Origin: Basidiobolus heterosporus B8920
Taxonomy: Eukaryota; Basidiobolomycota; Basidiobolomycetes; Basidiobolales; Basidiobolaceae
Length of the DNA: 42,516 bases
Assembly: GCA_000697455.1 (NCBI GenBank)
Contig: JNET01029876.1
Span: 1 to 42,516, forward strand
Direction of reading: 5' to 3'
Below the pieces are notes generated by a model. That model ran no database searches. It saw only the letters and a program-made list of their open reading frames with translations, and was not told where the DNA came from. The stretch's first letter is position 1, and each line of letters opens with the position of its first letter. The position numbers and the translations under genes are program-made. Shown here piece after piece: positions 1 to 11,743 of this stretch.

Positions 1-312
1 GCACAGGTTTTTAGCCTCATAGATATTCTCCAATATACTCCAGGCTTTGGCAGCAGAATTAACTGGGTGAATATGCAATAATTGCTCCCGAGTTAAATTC
101 AAACAGATAATAGCAATTGCTTGCCTTTCTCTCGTCTTAAACCTTGCTATAGCTTCAGGGGACTCCTTTGGCATTACTTCTTCCCCTGAGACAATATTGC
201 AAAGTTCTCTTTCTTCAAGCATCATTTGCATTGTATATTTCCACAAGAAATAGTCTTCTTAAGCAAACTTTGCAACACTGGCAATTGTACTAGTAGAGCT
301 GATACTTGACAT
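1..312 (-). pseudogene. Copia-type gag, 5' part, with in-frame stop
   Basis: Read from 312 leftwards, the frame stays open to the window edge apart from one TAA at 259-261 (codon 18). The product resembles the N-terminal gag (UBN2/DUF4219-like) of Ty1/copia elements: an FLWKYTMQMMLEE segment, then NIVSGEE, a run of Arg/Lys/Gln-rich helices, and AAKAWSILENIYEA, which matches the usual 'W..L...Y' end of that domain. It lies directly behind a primer-binding site and LTR in the same orientation, so it is the start of the internal region of a minus-strand element whose body lies left of the window. The stop suggests the copy is dead; read-through or sequencing error is not excluded. Confidence 0.75.
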
Positions 313-331
313 TCTTTAGAGGACAGCAGTG

Positions 332-343
332 GGGCTCATAACC
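332..343 (-). other. Primer-binding site, half initiator-tRNA type
   Basis: On the plus strand these 12 bases read GGGCTCATAACC, immediately inside the LTR end at 344. From memory this equals the anticodon stem-loop of yeast initiator tRNA-Met (CAU anticodon), not its 3' CCA end. Copia and Ty5 are known to prime from such a cleaved half tRNA. The site fixes the element's orientation and the inner edge of the LTR. Confidence 0.8.
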
Positions 344-696
344 TGTTGAAAGTGAAAATAGTGATATTGGAAGTGAATTTGGATATTAAGAAGAAGTTGT
401 TGTACTTTCACTTGATGTTTTATTGTAATAAAGAAAGGTATTTATACCTTTTGTTAGAACTAAATAAAGAAACTATTACATACTATTCTAGAAGGCTCTA
501 AGAGCATACTGTAGAAGTTTCTGCTCATTTGGACATGTTTGAGATTTTTCATAAATCCAGCATTTCATAATCTTATGATTAATCCAGATTGATGTTACAC
601 ATTTAAACTTTGACAAATATCTCATAAATACAAAATATAAGGTTTATATACCTAATTATATGAATACTTAGGTGCTAAACTAACGTGTTTTCAACA
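344..696 (-). mobile_element. Ty1/copia LTR (5' LTR of minus-strand element)
   Basis: 353 bp with perfect 9-bp inverted ends (TGTTGAAAG... at 344, ...TTTTCAACA ending 696, mismatch only at the last inner base). On the element strand it carries a TATA-like GTATAAATAC at 438-447 inside a 16-bp near-palindrome. A PBS and gag follow in the same orientation, so this is the 5' LTR. The outer edge at 696 meets a LINE reverse-transcriptase frame in mid domain, so the copia element appears to have inserted into the LINE. The target duplication cannot be tested because the other end is outside the window. A relative lies at 42191. Confidence 0.85.
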
Positions 697-1783
697 CATT
701 CTACTAAGTATTACTTGCCTTCTATTATGTTTGATATCACTAAAGCCTTTGATTCAGTTAATAGAGACCTGCTCTGGAGAAAACTGGAGGACTTTACTAA
801 TCCTTCCCTGACTGCTCTGGTCAGGTCCATGTTTCTGTACTGCAAGACCAAGATTCTCCATCCTTCTGATACTTCTGATGTGTATCAAGTATCTAATCGT
901 GTTGCCCAAGGCTCTGTGCTAGGGCCCATTCTGTTTGCCATCTTTGTGAATGACTTCCCTGCTCTCTCTGAAAGTTCCCTGCTTACTTTGTTTGCTGATT
1001 GCATAAGAGTATCCACTGCCCATCCTCAGGAAGATGCTAATACCATATGCTGCTATATCCAGAAGAATCATATGGAGATCTCTATCAAGAAAACCAAGAC
1101 CTTGGGTTGCTCTATTGCTGCTGACTCTGCATTGATTGATCCTGAGCTTTCTGCTGTATACCTTGGGTTTCCATTCCCTACAGAAGGTATTGACTATGCT
1201 ACTCATCTGAAGAAGAGAATCACCTTGGCCAGAGAAGCATGCCATAAGTTAGTGGCAGTAACTCCTCCATCAACTTCACTCAGAAACTGCCAACTGCTGC
1301 TTCAGCAATTTGTCTTTCCTATGTTAGAATTTGGCCTTCTACTCCTGAATCTGACTACCAGGGATTACAGCAAGTTGAACAAGTTTGCTGTTTTCTGCAT
1401 CTACACTCTGTTGCCAGATCTGCCAACCTGTCCATACCCACATGCAGTGCTGGGTGCTTTTGGCTTTTTACCATATTCCATTAGGATTCTCTACCTCAGA
1501 ACAAGATTACATCTCTGTATTGGAATTTGGCCTTCAACTCTTAGACCTGACTACCAGGGATTACACCAAGCTGAACAAGTTTGCTGTCTTCTATATCTAC
1601 ACTCTGTTGCCAGATCTGCCAACCTGTCCATACCCATATGCAGTGCTGGGTGCTTTTGGCTTTTTGCCTTATTCCATTAGGATACTCTACCTCAGAACAA
1701 GATTACATCTCAGGCTCCTGAAGTCTTGGAACCCACTGGTTCACCAATGGGTAAATTCTCAAAGTACTAATCCCAAATCATGA
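697..1783 (+). pseudogene. Decayed LINE-type reverse transcriptase fragment
   Basis: The frame resembles non-LTR retrotransposon RT: domain A FDITKAFDSV near 728, a domain B-like AQGSVLGPILFAIFVNDF near 904, and domain C FADC near 990, where functional enzymes have FADD. A thumb-like stretch with YLGFPFP and HLKKRITLAREA follows. The N-terminal part is missing; the LTR ends at 696 and the RT frame starts at once. A 196-bp tandem duplication (1324-1715) shifts the frame, so homology continues in the second frame (to 1783) after the first one stops at 1680. Lost catalytic Asp, truncation and frameshift all say relic. Clade not determined. Confidence 0.85.
1324..1715 (+). repeat. 196-bp tandem duplication inside the LINE relic
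   Basis: Two adjacent copies, 1324-1519 and 1520-1715, share nearly every base (for example GAATTTGG at 1327 and 1523, GATTACATCTC at 1505 and 1701). Because 196 is not a multiple of three, the second copy is read in a different frame, and both copies encode the same CPYPxAVLGAFGFLPYSIR stretch. Confidence 0.92.
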
Positions 1784-2158
1784 TGGAATAGGTTATTTGG
1801 CTCAGAGTCAGTAAGAAGCTTTGCCTCCTTTGTCAGGAATGCTGAGAAACCAAAGGAAGCCTATGAGAATATCAGACCAATCTCTGGCAGACTTACTTGA
1901 GCAAATACACCCCTTTCCTCCTTTCAGTCAAGCCGCACATCAACTCCATTGTACATGAAGTTGATTTTCCATTGTTACCTTTTGTCATTCCCCCTTCACC
2001 CCTGAATCTGACTTTTAAGGTGTCTGAGCTTCAGCTCATAGCCACTCATCTTCATGAAAATAGTAAGTTCTTGTATATTCTTGTAAAAAGACTTGGGTAG
2101 TAACTTGACTTCTTTATTAATCATTAATAAAGATTACACCTCCTGGTGGTTTTCCTCC
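1784..2158. other. Non-coding retroelement debris
   Basis: No gene recognised. Probably the eroded 3' part of the LINE and the eroded body of the second copia element. It contains a perfect palindrome with 10-bp arms (CTTTATTAAT, one base, ATTAATAAAG) at 2112-2132. Confidence 0.5.
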
Positions 2159-2233
2159 CCTACCAAACCATTAGCTAGAGAGAAATTTGAATATTTAAGA
2201 AATCACTTAGGATTAGTGCATATGAATATATAG
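2159..2233 (+). pseudogene. C-terminal tail of copia RNase H (second element)
   Basis: In frame from 2159, the residues TKPLAREKFEYLRNHLGL followed by a few more and TAG at 2231-2233 match the characteristic end of copia pol (the 'LTK.L....F..LR..LG' tail of RNase H). A purine-rich GAGTGGAAG (2236-2244) stands directly before the LTR at 2245, as a polypurine tract would. This is the 3' end of a plus-strand element; the rest of its pol is unrecognisable here. Confidence 0.75.
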
Positions 2234-2244
2234 TTGAGTGGAAG

Positions 2245-2541
2245 TGTTGAAATTCCCATAATTTAGCACCTAATTATTCATACTTGATCTCATCCTCATT
2301 ATATTTACTTAGCAATTTTCTCTCACCCAAAATTCACACTTGGGTTTTACTTAGAAGTACCGAGAATACTTGACTTTCTCAAACATGTCCAAATGACCCC
2401 AAACTTTGCACACATGTTCCTGGGACCTTACTTTGTTTACTTCTTGACAAAAGTATAAATGCCAACTTTAAATTCAATAAATCTACAAGGGAAAACCACA
2501 TATTCTTCTAATTCTCCAAATCACTTCCCATTTAAGCAACA
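2245..2541 (+). mobile_element. Diverged copia LTR, 3' LTR of plus-strand element
   Basis: 297 bp from TGTTGAAATT to ...AAGCAACA. It aligns in patches with the reverse complement of the 344-696 LTR: the first ~38 bases including TTTAGCACCTAA, a central CTCAAACATGTCCAAATGA block, a GTATAAAT TATA-like site near 2454, and a CCAAATCACTTCC block near the end. It therefore belongs to a related family in the opposite orientation. The 5 bp on each side (GGAAG, TATTC) do not match, consistent with an internal left side (polypurine tract) rather than a solo LTR. Confidence 0.75.
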
Positions 2542-2632
2542 TATTCTCGATAATTTATTAAAGTTCCACTACAGTTGTAACTAACAAAGAGGTATATATA
2601 TACACTAATACTAAGAGCGACTAACTTGGGTC

Positions 2633-4149
2633 TTAACCACCGATACGAATCATGGGTCTGTTCTTCGAGTTAGAAAGCTCAATCATATCTGCATGTTCTT
2701 TCTTCTTGTCTTTCACTGCCATGCTAATAACCGAAAGAAGCTCTTCATCAGTAGCGTTACGACGCATCATGTCACGCAAGCTGACCTCCTCGTTTCCAAA
2801 TAGACAGACCTACCAAAGTAACAGTTGTTGTAAGCAGTAGTTGGCTGTAATTGGTATTTAACGATCATGAAATATACCTTCAGGTTGCCATCAGCGGTAA
2901 GACGAAGTCTGTTACAGGTGGCACAGAAATGGTCCGTCATGGATGAAATGAACCCGAATTGCCCACGGAATCCAGGAATTCTGAATCCCTTAGAAGTAGG
3001 ATTGGGGTCATCTTCCACCTTGACTACACTCTTGAATTCGGCCTCGATCATGTCCAGGAGTTCTCTGTAAGGAACTAGCTTGTTGTCTTTCCATTTGTTT
3101 CCTGGAAATCAATTGAGATAAGCAACCGCCATAGAACGACACGACAAACAACGTTACCCTACTAACCATCGAAAGGCATGTATTCGATAAAACGAACATC
3201 TATTGGGCTGTTTTCGGTCATTCTCACGAAATCAAGCACCTCCTGATCGTTGACACCGCGCATGACCACATTGTTCACTTTGACCGGGTGGACTCCAAGG
3301 TCTATTGCTTGCTGAATGCTTTCCAACACTCTTTCGTGCCCCTTGCGTCGGGTCATGATTTCAAATTTGAATCTGTCTAAAGTATCCAAGCTGAAATTCA
3401 ATGCGTTCAAGCCATGCTTGACCATATCTGGGAGCTTCCGTTTCACTGCGATTCCATTAGTAGTCATCGCTATGGTACGCAATCCCTTTTCTCTTAGTTT
3501 TCCAAGTTCCTCTGATGTTATACAATGTTAGACCGTTCTTTTTGGTTCAAATGTTCAAATCAGACCCACTTACGAACTAATTCAACAATATCTTTCCTGA
3601 CCGTAGGCTCGCCACCAGTTAACCGGATTTTTGTAACCCCTTGTTCAACGAACAATCTAGCAAGACGTAAAATCTCTTCTGTAGACAGCATTTTCTCAGT
3701 AGGCTGTAGATCGATTCCTTCTGCTGGCATACAGTACAAACCTATACCAGTGAGATGAGTACTTTTCTTCATAACAGAGGTTTTGAGCAAGTATACAATC
3801 CAGACAACTTACAGCGTAAATTGCACTTTTCAGTAACAGAAATACGAAGGTAATCGTGATGACGTTCATAATGATCAGTTAGGACCGGTGAATATGGTCT
3901 TTCTGCGTCAATGGCGGCAATTTTGGACTGAAAAAAGAAATGGATATCAGCATATTTTAGCCGCAGTCGAATTCAACCGAAGCAAGGACATACTTGAACT
4001 CTTAGACGTATAGTTTCGGAACCGTTTAAAACAACGGCGCTTTGGACTTTGTTTCTAAGTTGGGCTGAAGTGTGTATCCGGCTAAATTGAGATAAAATCG
4101 TGGAAGAGCCAGCTCTAGGGAGTAAAGTGGAACGGAGAAAAGCCCTCAT
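2633..4149 (-). CDS. CNX2: GTP 3',8-cyclase, molybdenum cofactor biosynthesis (MoaA/CNX2/MOCS1A type)
   Basis: Radical-SAM enzyme for the first step of molybdopterin synthesis, probably mitochondrial. Six exons: 4149-3994, 3927-3813, 3741-3574, 3511-3167, 3101-2878, 2809-2633; 394 aa. The N-terminus is an Arg/Ser-rich presequence ([10 protein letters not shown]...). The radical-SAM cluster is CNLRCLYC (Cys87, 91, 94; the codon for Cys91 is split by an intron), followed by [12 protein letters not shown]. The C-terminal cluster is CATC-x13-C (Cys321, 324, 338), followed by [11 protein letters not shown]. The protein ends in Gly-Gly (RIGG), as catalytic MoaA proteins do. There is no fused MoaC domain. 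The ATG at 4149 was chosen; a longer frame upstream has only a TTG. Confidence 0.95.
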
Positions 4150-5065
4150 TGAGGAGTGTGGTGATACCAAGTATACGAAACTCAGGAAAGGGTACTAAGG
4201 ATATAGCAATATAGTATAGTCCTGTTGTGCTTGGTTCAGTTTCTAGACGACCGCGTTACGAAAAAAAGAACACGAGGGCTAACTTTTGAGATACAAGGAG
4301 GAAACGAAGAGGAAACGGTCCTTTTAGAAGTAGAAATGCGTGGGATATTTATTTCATGTGAATCTAAAATTGTTTGGGTTGATTTTTTTACCGGATACAC
4401 GAAAGGATCATCATTCTTACAGCTCAGATAAAGATAGGACACTGTGCAAGGAGATTCCGAGTGGGCACTTCTCGATTGGGCTCTGCAACGGTTCGCCCAT
4501 TCTCTGCATTCCCCATAAAATTGAATTAGTGCAATATGACCTGACCTGACCTGACCTGACCTGAAAAGGGGGCTTAGATTTGCCAAAGTGTAATGAGGTG
4601 TAATCCGACTACAATGATAGCGACAAGCACCACACGGAATGAGATTATCTTTAGGAAATAAACATACCTATCTCAGGAAGTAGGTTCTGGCACTCCAAAT
4701 ATAGAAAGAGTTGCCTAAAGAGAAATTGATTACAATTCTTTATCTCCCCAATAGGGCAGCATTCAACTAAACAAGACATGAGAACTGCGTTTAGTAAGAT
4801 CTAGTCATGTCTATACATCATCGCTGCTAGACATTGGTTCCCAGTGATACGCAGTAAATCTAGTAATTCCCCTAACCCAGAAAGCTTGATGGTGTGGTTG
4901 AAGCACTGACCTATCGCTGCCAGTATTCAAAACTAGATTCAAACGCTACATTCACAGACTCTCAAGACACCGTTATGGGCATTCCATTAAGCATATTTGG
5001 TAATCACTTAGATATAATAGGGTCAGGGTTGTGTGCTTTGTTGAAAAACATTGAATAATATCCAA
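4150..5065. other. Intergenic: CNX2 upstream region and BAHD 3' side
   Basis: No gene supported. Short frames on both strands here have no recognisable content. The only structure seen is the CTGAC microsatellite at 4538-4564, about 390 bp upstream of the CNX2 start. Confidence 0.5.
4538..4564. repeat. (CTGAC)n microsatellite
   Basis: 27 bp, about 5.4 perfect copies of a 5-bp unit, in the upstream region of the minus-strand CNX2 gene. Confidence 0.95.
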
Positions 5066-6394
5066 TCACATGTATTGTAAAAGCTCTACATCTTTCTCAA
5101 GTTGCCTCATATGTTCAGCGAGCAAGCCAACATATATCTCTACACCATCGCCATCGTAGCGTGGTAAAGTGATAGCAAGTCCATCGAACTTACTGGCAGG
5201 AAGTCTTGCCCTTCTTGGCGTGCCGTGACCAAAATCTATCTCATAAATCGGAAACTGATGCCAGCTAGTAAATGCGAAATCTTTGTTAAGGAATGAGGAG
5301 AAGCCAGGTTGAATGTAAGCCTTATTTGGTTTCGAGTTCACCCAGTTGATTGCATCTTGAATCCGTTCCGATGTCATTTGATTGACACTTTCTCGGATAT
5401 GCAGCCCAGTTGTCCGCAGTGGTTGGGAGAGCAATTGATTTGCTGTCAGCTCAGAACATGGGTAAAAATTGGCATTTCCGAAATATCCTGAAGGTAAGGG
5501 AGGGGAAGTCCGCCTACGTCCATCACAAGCAAACCCGCATTTTAGCTTAATCTCCCCAGAGAGTCCTCTAGCTCTGGTAACTGCCCTCCAAATAAGTGCT
5601 ATGAGTGCATCGTTTGTCGAAACATACATATGATCAGGGGCGTTTTGCGTGGTTTGGACCTCTTTTTTTAATTTCGCCAATTGATTTTGGCTTACATGGA
5701 AAATGTTCGTTTCCATGGGTGGCAAGATCGGTGGAGTCAGTTGCTGTTTAGTTTCCCCAGCATCACTAGTAGCAGGTGCTGGTTCAACGTAGCGATATTC
5801 TTGGTGTTCCTGTACCGGTTTACCCGTTACGCTCAAAAGTTCTCGGTTGTGGGATATTGGGTCGCAATCAAGTCCACGGCATAATTTGGACCAGTTATGT
5901 AGAAGAGAAAAAAAGGCGTTTCCATCCCCAACACTATGGTGTAAGGCAAAACTGAGTATCACTGAGTCACAAGGTAGTCTAGTCACTTGGGAGGCGAAGA
6001 TATAAGGCTGTTCAGGGGATAGGAAAACGCCACAAGGAAAATATTCATGAGATAGATTTTGAAAATCTTCTTCCAAAAACCAGGCTACCTCCGTATCTGT
6101 TTTAGCTTCTAGGAAAAGAACTCCTTGATTATTCAACACGATTTCTATGTTTCCATCTGAGAGATTGTTTAAAGTTCCTGTAAGGATGGGATAATGTTTT
6201 AACAGTTTCGATAAACTTGCTTTCAGCTTTTCAGTTGGCATAAAGTTCACCTCTTGATGGGAATTCTCAAAGAAGAGAGCAACCCTAGTGAAGCATCGTG
6301 GCATGACAACATCGTTGTTGGATAAACGAATCGCTTCATGCTCACCTATGTCTTCGCCTTTCAATATGCTACGATCTTCAATAGATACGGTCAT
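5066..6394 (-). CDS. BAHD / transferase-family acyltransferase
   Basis: Single exon, 442 aa. Transferase family (PF02458-type) enzyme that moves an acyl group from CoA to an alcohol or amine; the acceptor cannot be told. The catalytic HxxxD is His153-Asp157 in the LHHSVGDG segment, and the second BAHD signature DFGxG is present as DFGHG at 387-391. Length is typical for the family (about 430-480). The ATG at 6394 is the first ATG in frame; a GTG further out is not a likely fungal start. No transmembrane or signal segment, so probably cytosolic. Fungal members often act in secondary metabolism, but no pathway gene lies next to it. Confidence 0.9.
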   Translation of the reverse strand: MTVSIEDRSILKGEDIGEHEAIRLSNNDVVMPRCFTRVALFFENSHQEVNFMPTEKLKASLSKLLKHYPILTGTLNNLSDGNIEIVLNNQGVLFLEAKTDTEVAWFLEEDFQNLSHEYFPCGVFLSPEQPYIFASQVTRLPCDSVILSFALHHSVGDGNAFFSLLHNWSKLCRGLDCDPISHNRELLSVTGKPVQEHQEYRYVEPAPATSDAGETKQQLTPPILPPMETNIFHVSQNQLAKLKKEVQTTQNAPDHMYVSTNDALIALIWRAVTRARGLSGEIKLKCGFACDGRRRTSPPLPSGYFGNANFYPCSELTANQLLSQPLRTTGLHIRESVNQMTSERIQDAINWVNSKPNKAYIQPGFSSFLNKDFAFTSWHQFPIYEIDFGHGTPRRARLPASKFDGLAITLPRYDGDGVEIYVGLLAEHMRQLEKDVELLQYM

Positions 6395-6535
6395 AATGTG
6401 AATGAACACTAAGAAGTTGTCTCAATTCGTAATCATTTATTAGTCATAGTAATTTGTACTGATATATTACTAGACTACTATCTGCTTGACAATTACATGC
6501 GAATCTAGGCTGATGTTTTGATTTCCCAGATTCCA

Positions 6536-6550
6536 AACCCTAACCCTAAC
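6536..6550. repeat. Interstitial telomere-like tract, AACCCTAACCCTAAC
   Basis: Just over two CCCTAA units, about 140 bp upstream of the BAHD start and downstream of the kinase stop. One of several such tracts in the window. Confidence 0.8.
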
Positions 6551-6635
6551 TCTCATAATCGCAGCATAATTTAGAGTTTGACGAAGAGCCAGAAAAAGTA
6601 CCGATATATGATGAGATGAGATGCGTCAGGACCGA

Positions 6636-8555
<1,920 letters not shown>

Positions 8556-9606
8556 TTTGCGATTAAATCAGTGCAGGTTGTTTGATAGACCGAACAAGCC
8601 AGTGTATCAAGATATTCTTTTTTGGGGGGCGTAACGTAGTCAAGTAAAGTTAACGCAAATCCAGAGTGTTTCGATTAAAGAAGAAACTATATATGTGTGT
8701 TGAAATATAGGATATAAGTGGTGAAGAATGATTTGATGTATCGGTCTGGCTTTGAAATTTACTTGAACGACTTTGGATCTTGATTGTGAGGCAAGATGAT
8801 ACCATAATGTTATGGTTAGTGGACAATTTCGCTAAGCTGTTGAATATGATGTTTATCTATGTTACCAGTAATAAGAGAGACCAAAACGGATGCAAAGGAG
8901 GATTGTAGCAGGAGAAGAGTGAGAAACGTTGGTCACCTTGGTAAAATTAAGAAACGTAACAAGAAAAGGCTTAGTAAACAAACATTAGCATTCAAGTACG
9001 AATTTTAGCAGTGAAGCCTCACCCAAAAGTAAGGGAGTCAATGAATTCGTAAACTATTTAGCAGATAGTTGATTAATCTTGGATAATTCTGAGTAATTCT
9101 GGCTTGAATACTATATCTAACGCTCAACTAGAAGGAAAAAAATTCACGTATATCCACAACTCTTGAGCTGAATTTCGATATTTTTAAGCCAATAGATCTC
9201 ATTTGAGACAAATCCCGAAGCTTGGTTTAGGCAGCATTGGTGAGACAATCTACTCGCACATTACTCGTCGCCCGTCACCCGTCATCCACACACAGTATAC
9301 GGTTACTTTCAATGTGATCATGAGAATATCTCAACTCTGCACAGTAGTGATCACAGTGATGAGCCCTTAAAATCTCCGTAAAGGTACAGAAATGAGAAAA
9401 CAATGGCACCAGGTATTTTTAGGGAAAGCCCGAGGATTGTTTTGAGGCGGGAAATAAGGAAATTTAGATGCCAGTAAGAGCCAAAATACATCACAAATGC
9501 TAAATGATACAATGGTAGGTCATTTTCTAAGACATCTACTTGCAAAACCATAAAATGGGCGCCCTTAGGCATATCAACATTGGTACCCACCCGTAGCCTA
9601 ACTCTC
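8556..9606. other. Intergenic, divergent kinase / peptidase promoters
   Basis: About 1.05 kb between two divergent starts. A 113-residue minus-strand frame overlapping the peptidase start shows no recognisable domain and is treated as a shadow. No other structure recognised. Confidence 0.5.
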
Positions 9607-11636
9607 ATGACTATCACCAAGCTAAAAGTAGCCTTAATAGCTAGCCTTCTATGTAACCCTACACTACAAGCTCGGCAGTACGATCCATGCACTGTTTTAT
9701 CCCGCAGTTCAGAAGGACTTCTAACCTACAACACAGTTCTAGCATGCTTCAAGAATATCCCATTTTCAAACAGCGTGAGAGAACAAACTGTAACGAATTT
9801 AGTAAAAGCACTTCAATTTTACGTATTTAAAGATACCGCCAAGGAGGGACCGCAAGGAGTTGATTTAAAGAAGGGTTTAGAGGATTTACTATTATCAGAT
9901 TTCACGAGTGATTTTCAACTTCAACAACATATCCGAAAGATATTTGTACCGTTGAATGATGGCCATGTGGGCTATTACTCAAGGTGTTACCGGACCATGA
10001 ACTTTATTCAGGCGTTTCCTTTAACTTCGTATGTGGATACTGGAGGTGAGCAACACGTATATGTATTAGATCACCTTGTTTTTCAACGAAGTCTGTACAG
10101 CAAAGTTCAAGAAGTATCCGGGGTCCGAGTTGAAAGCTATCTGGGGATGGAGGTTACAGAGATTGATGGAGTGCCAGTACTGGAGGCTATGCAGCGCTTC
10201 GCGGATGAGGAGTTAGGGAAAACCAAGGATCCCCAGCAGCGTTTTGAGTTGCTACTTGCGAACCATGCTCTGACCTCCTCTGGGCAGTGGCGAAGCTTTT
10301 TTGGGTACTGGGCCTCACCAGGGATAGTTCCGGATAAAGCTAATATAACTTACACCCTTCGATCGCCTCGCCAGGAATCTATGAAGGTGACCATCCCCTG
10401 GATCGCCATCCCCCAGATCCCATTGAATAGCTTCGAAAACACTTTTAGCTACAAAAGACAATACTGCGAACCTGACTTGGCGCGTCCATATGAAATGGAG
10501 TTTCTAAACCCTTCGACCTTGGGCCTATTACCAGAATTAGGGCCAGGCCAAGCTGAAACTGAGAGTTTATCCACTCCTTACAGCAGAATTCCCTCCATGC
10601 TGAACAATCCACTGGTCAGCGCTGGGCCATTAAAATTCTACCGATTTGACAGCAGCACTGGGGTCTTGGTCTTGTCAACGTTTTCGCTAGATAACCAGTT
10701 GACGTATACTAACTTTGACGCTTTTATGGAACAAGGTCTTGGCAAGCTTAAACGCCTTGGAATACGAAAACTAATCATGGTATGTAGTGACTAACCCTAA
10801 GTACTACAACAGTATTCATGGACGCTAACTACTTTTCAGGATTTCACGAATAATCCAGGTGGATCTATCTGCCTTGGTTACAAGCTAGTGAGTCATCTAT
10901 TCCCCCAGCTACCGAGCCTACAACTCTATTATCATTCTGACCTGACTCGTTCTCCATTATCGGTAGAGCTTGCAAGACGGAACTCTATCTGGCAATGCTC
11001 AAACTATTACAATCCTGAGGAGGGTACATTACACAAGGCACTTTCTTGTATGCTGCCCGGTACGACGTACTTGAGAGGAGGAGAACAAGCCAACTTCACT
11101 CACAGAATGCAATTCAATTGTGATTACCAAGTCAATAGAGGGATGCTACGTAAGCCATGGTTTCAAGCCAAAGATGTAGCAATAGTGACAAATGGAAGAT
11201 GCGCATCAACATGCTCCTCGGTCTCGAAGTGAGTCCTCTTTATCCCATTAAACATGCACAAGTAACTAATTGCTCTCCTATAACCAGTTTCCTACAACGA
11301 GTCATGAAAGTTCGCACCTTCGTGACGTCTCCTTTCCCTACAGGTACCAATCCTCCCATAAGTACGGCGCCAGGCGGGATGGTTTTCTCTTATGACAATT
11401 TATTGAGGCAGATTGCGGAAGCAGGGCTAAGCAGCAGAGAAGATGCACCCAAAAGCTTTCCTCAACAAACAGATTTTTATTTCACCATCATGGAAAATTA
11501 TGGCTGGAATACAAGCTTGCCCGATGAGTATGCTCAAAGACCTGCCACTGATAGAGTAATCCTGGACGAAAACAAGTTTTTCAGCCCAGTTGAGGTATGG
11601 ACCGAAATATCACAAAGGATGAAAGACAGTAAATAA
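9607..11636 (+). CDS. Secreted peptidase S41-like protein
   Basis: Three exons: 9607-10779, 10840-11228, 11288-11636; 636 aa. Residues 1-21 look like a cleavable signal peptide (MTITKLKVALIASLLCNPTL), so the protein enters the secretory pathway. A Cys-containing N-terminal region ends in PLNDGHVGYYSRCY, as in fungal S41 tail-specific-protease relatives. A PDZ-like stretch (GMEVTEIDGVPVLEAMQRFA) follows, then the C-terminal core with KLIMDFTNNPGGSI and TNGRCASTCSSVS. Ser514 in GRCASTC is the likely nucleophile by family pattern. There are several Cys and N-glycosylation sites. The start is the first ATG. The S41-like assignment is by motif order; protease activity is inferred. Confidence 0.82.
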
Positions 11637-11669
11637 TACCACTATATCTCTGTATATACAAACTATGTA

Positions 11670-11675
11670 AATAAA
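11670..11675 (+). terminator. Polyadenylation signal AATAAA (peptidase gene)
   Basis: AATAAA 34 bp past the stop codon of the S41-like gene. Confidence 0.6.
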
Positions 11676-11743
11676 GCTCTCATTAAGCGATGGCTGAGTA
11701 GTTACTTGGTAAACTTTAGCACTTATGGCATGTACGCCAGAGT

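Noticed and set aside
919-1245. 108-residue minus-strand frame
   Set aside because: Antisense to the LINE RT fragment, no recognisable content.
1897-2100. 67-residue plus-strand frame
   Set aside because: Begins with a non-ATG codon and lies in retroelement debris; no motif seen.
4236-4586. 116-residue minus-strand frame upstream of CNX2
   Set aside because: Starts inside the CTGAC microsatellite with a non-natural composition; no domain.
9351-9692. 113-residue minus-strand hydrophobic frame
   Set aside because: Overlaps the start of the signal-peptide exon of the S41-like gene; no family recognised and no splice partners.
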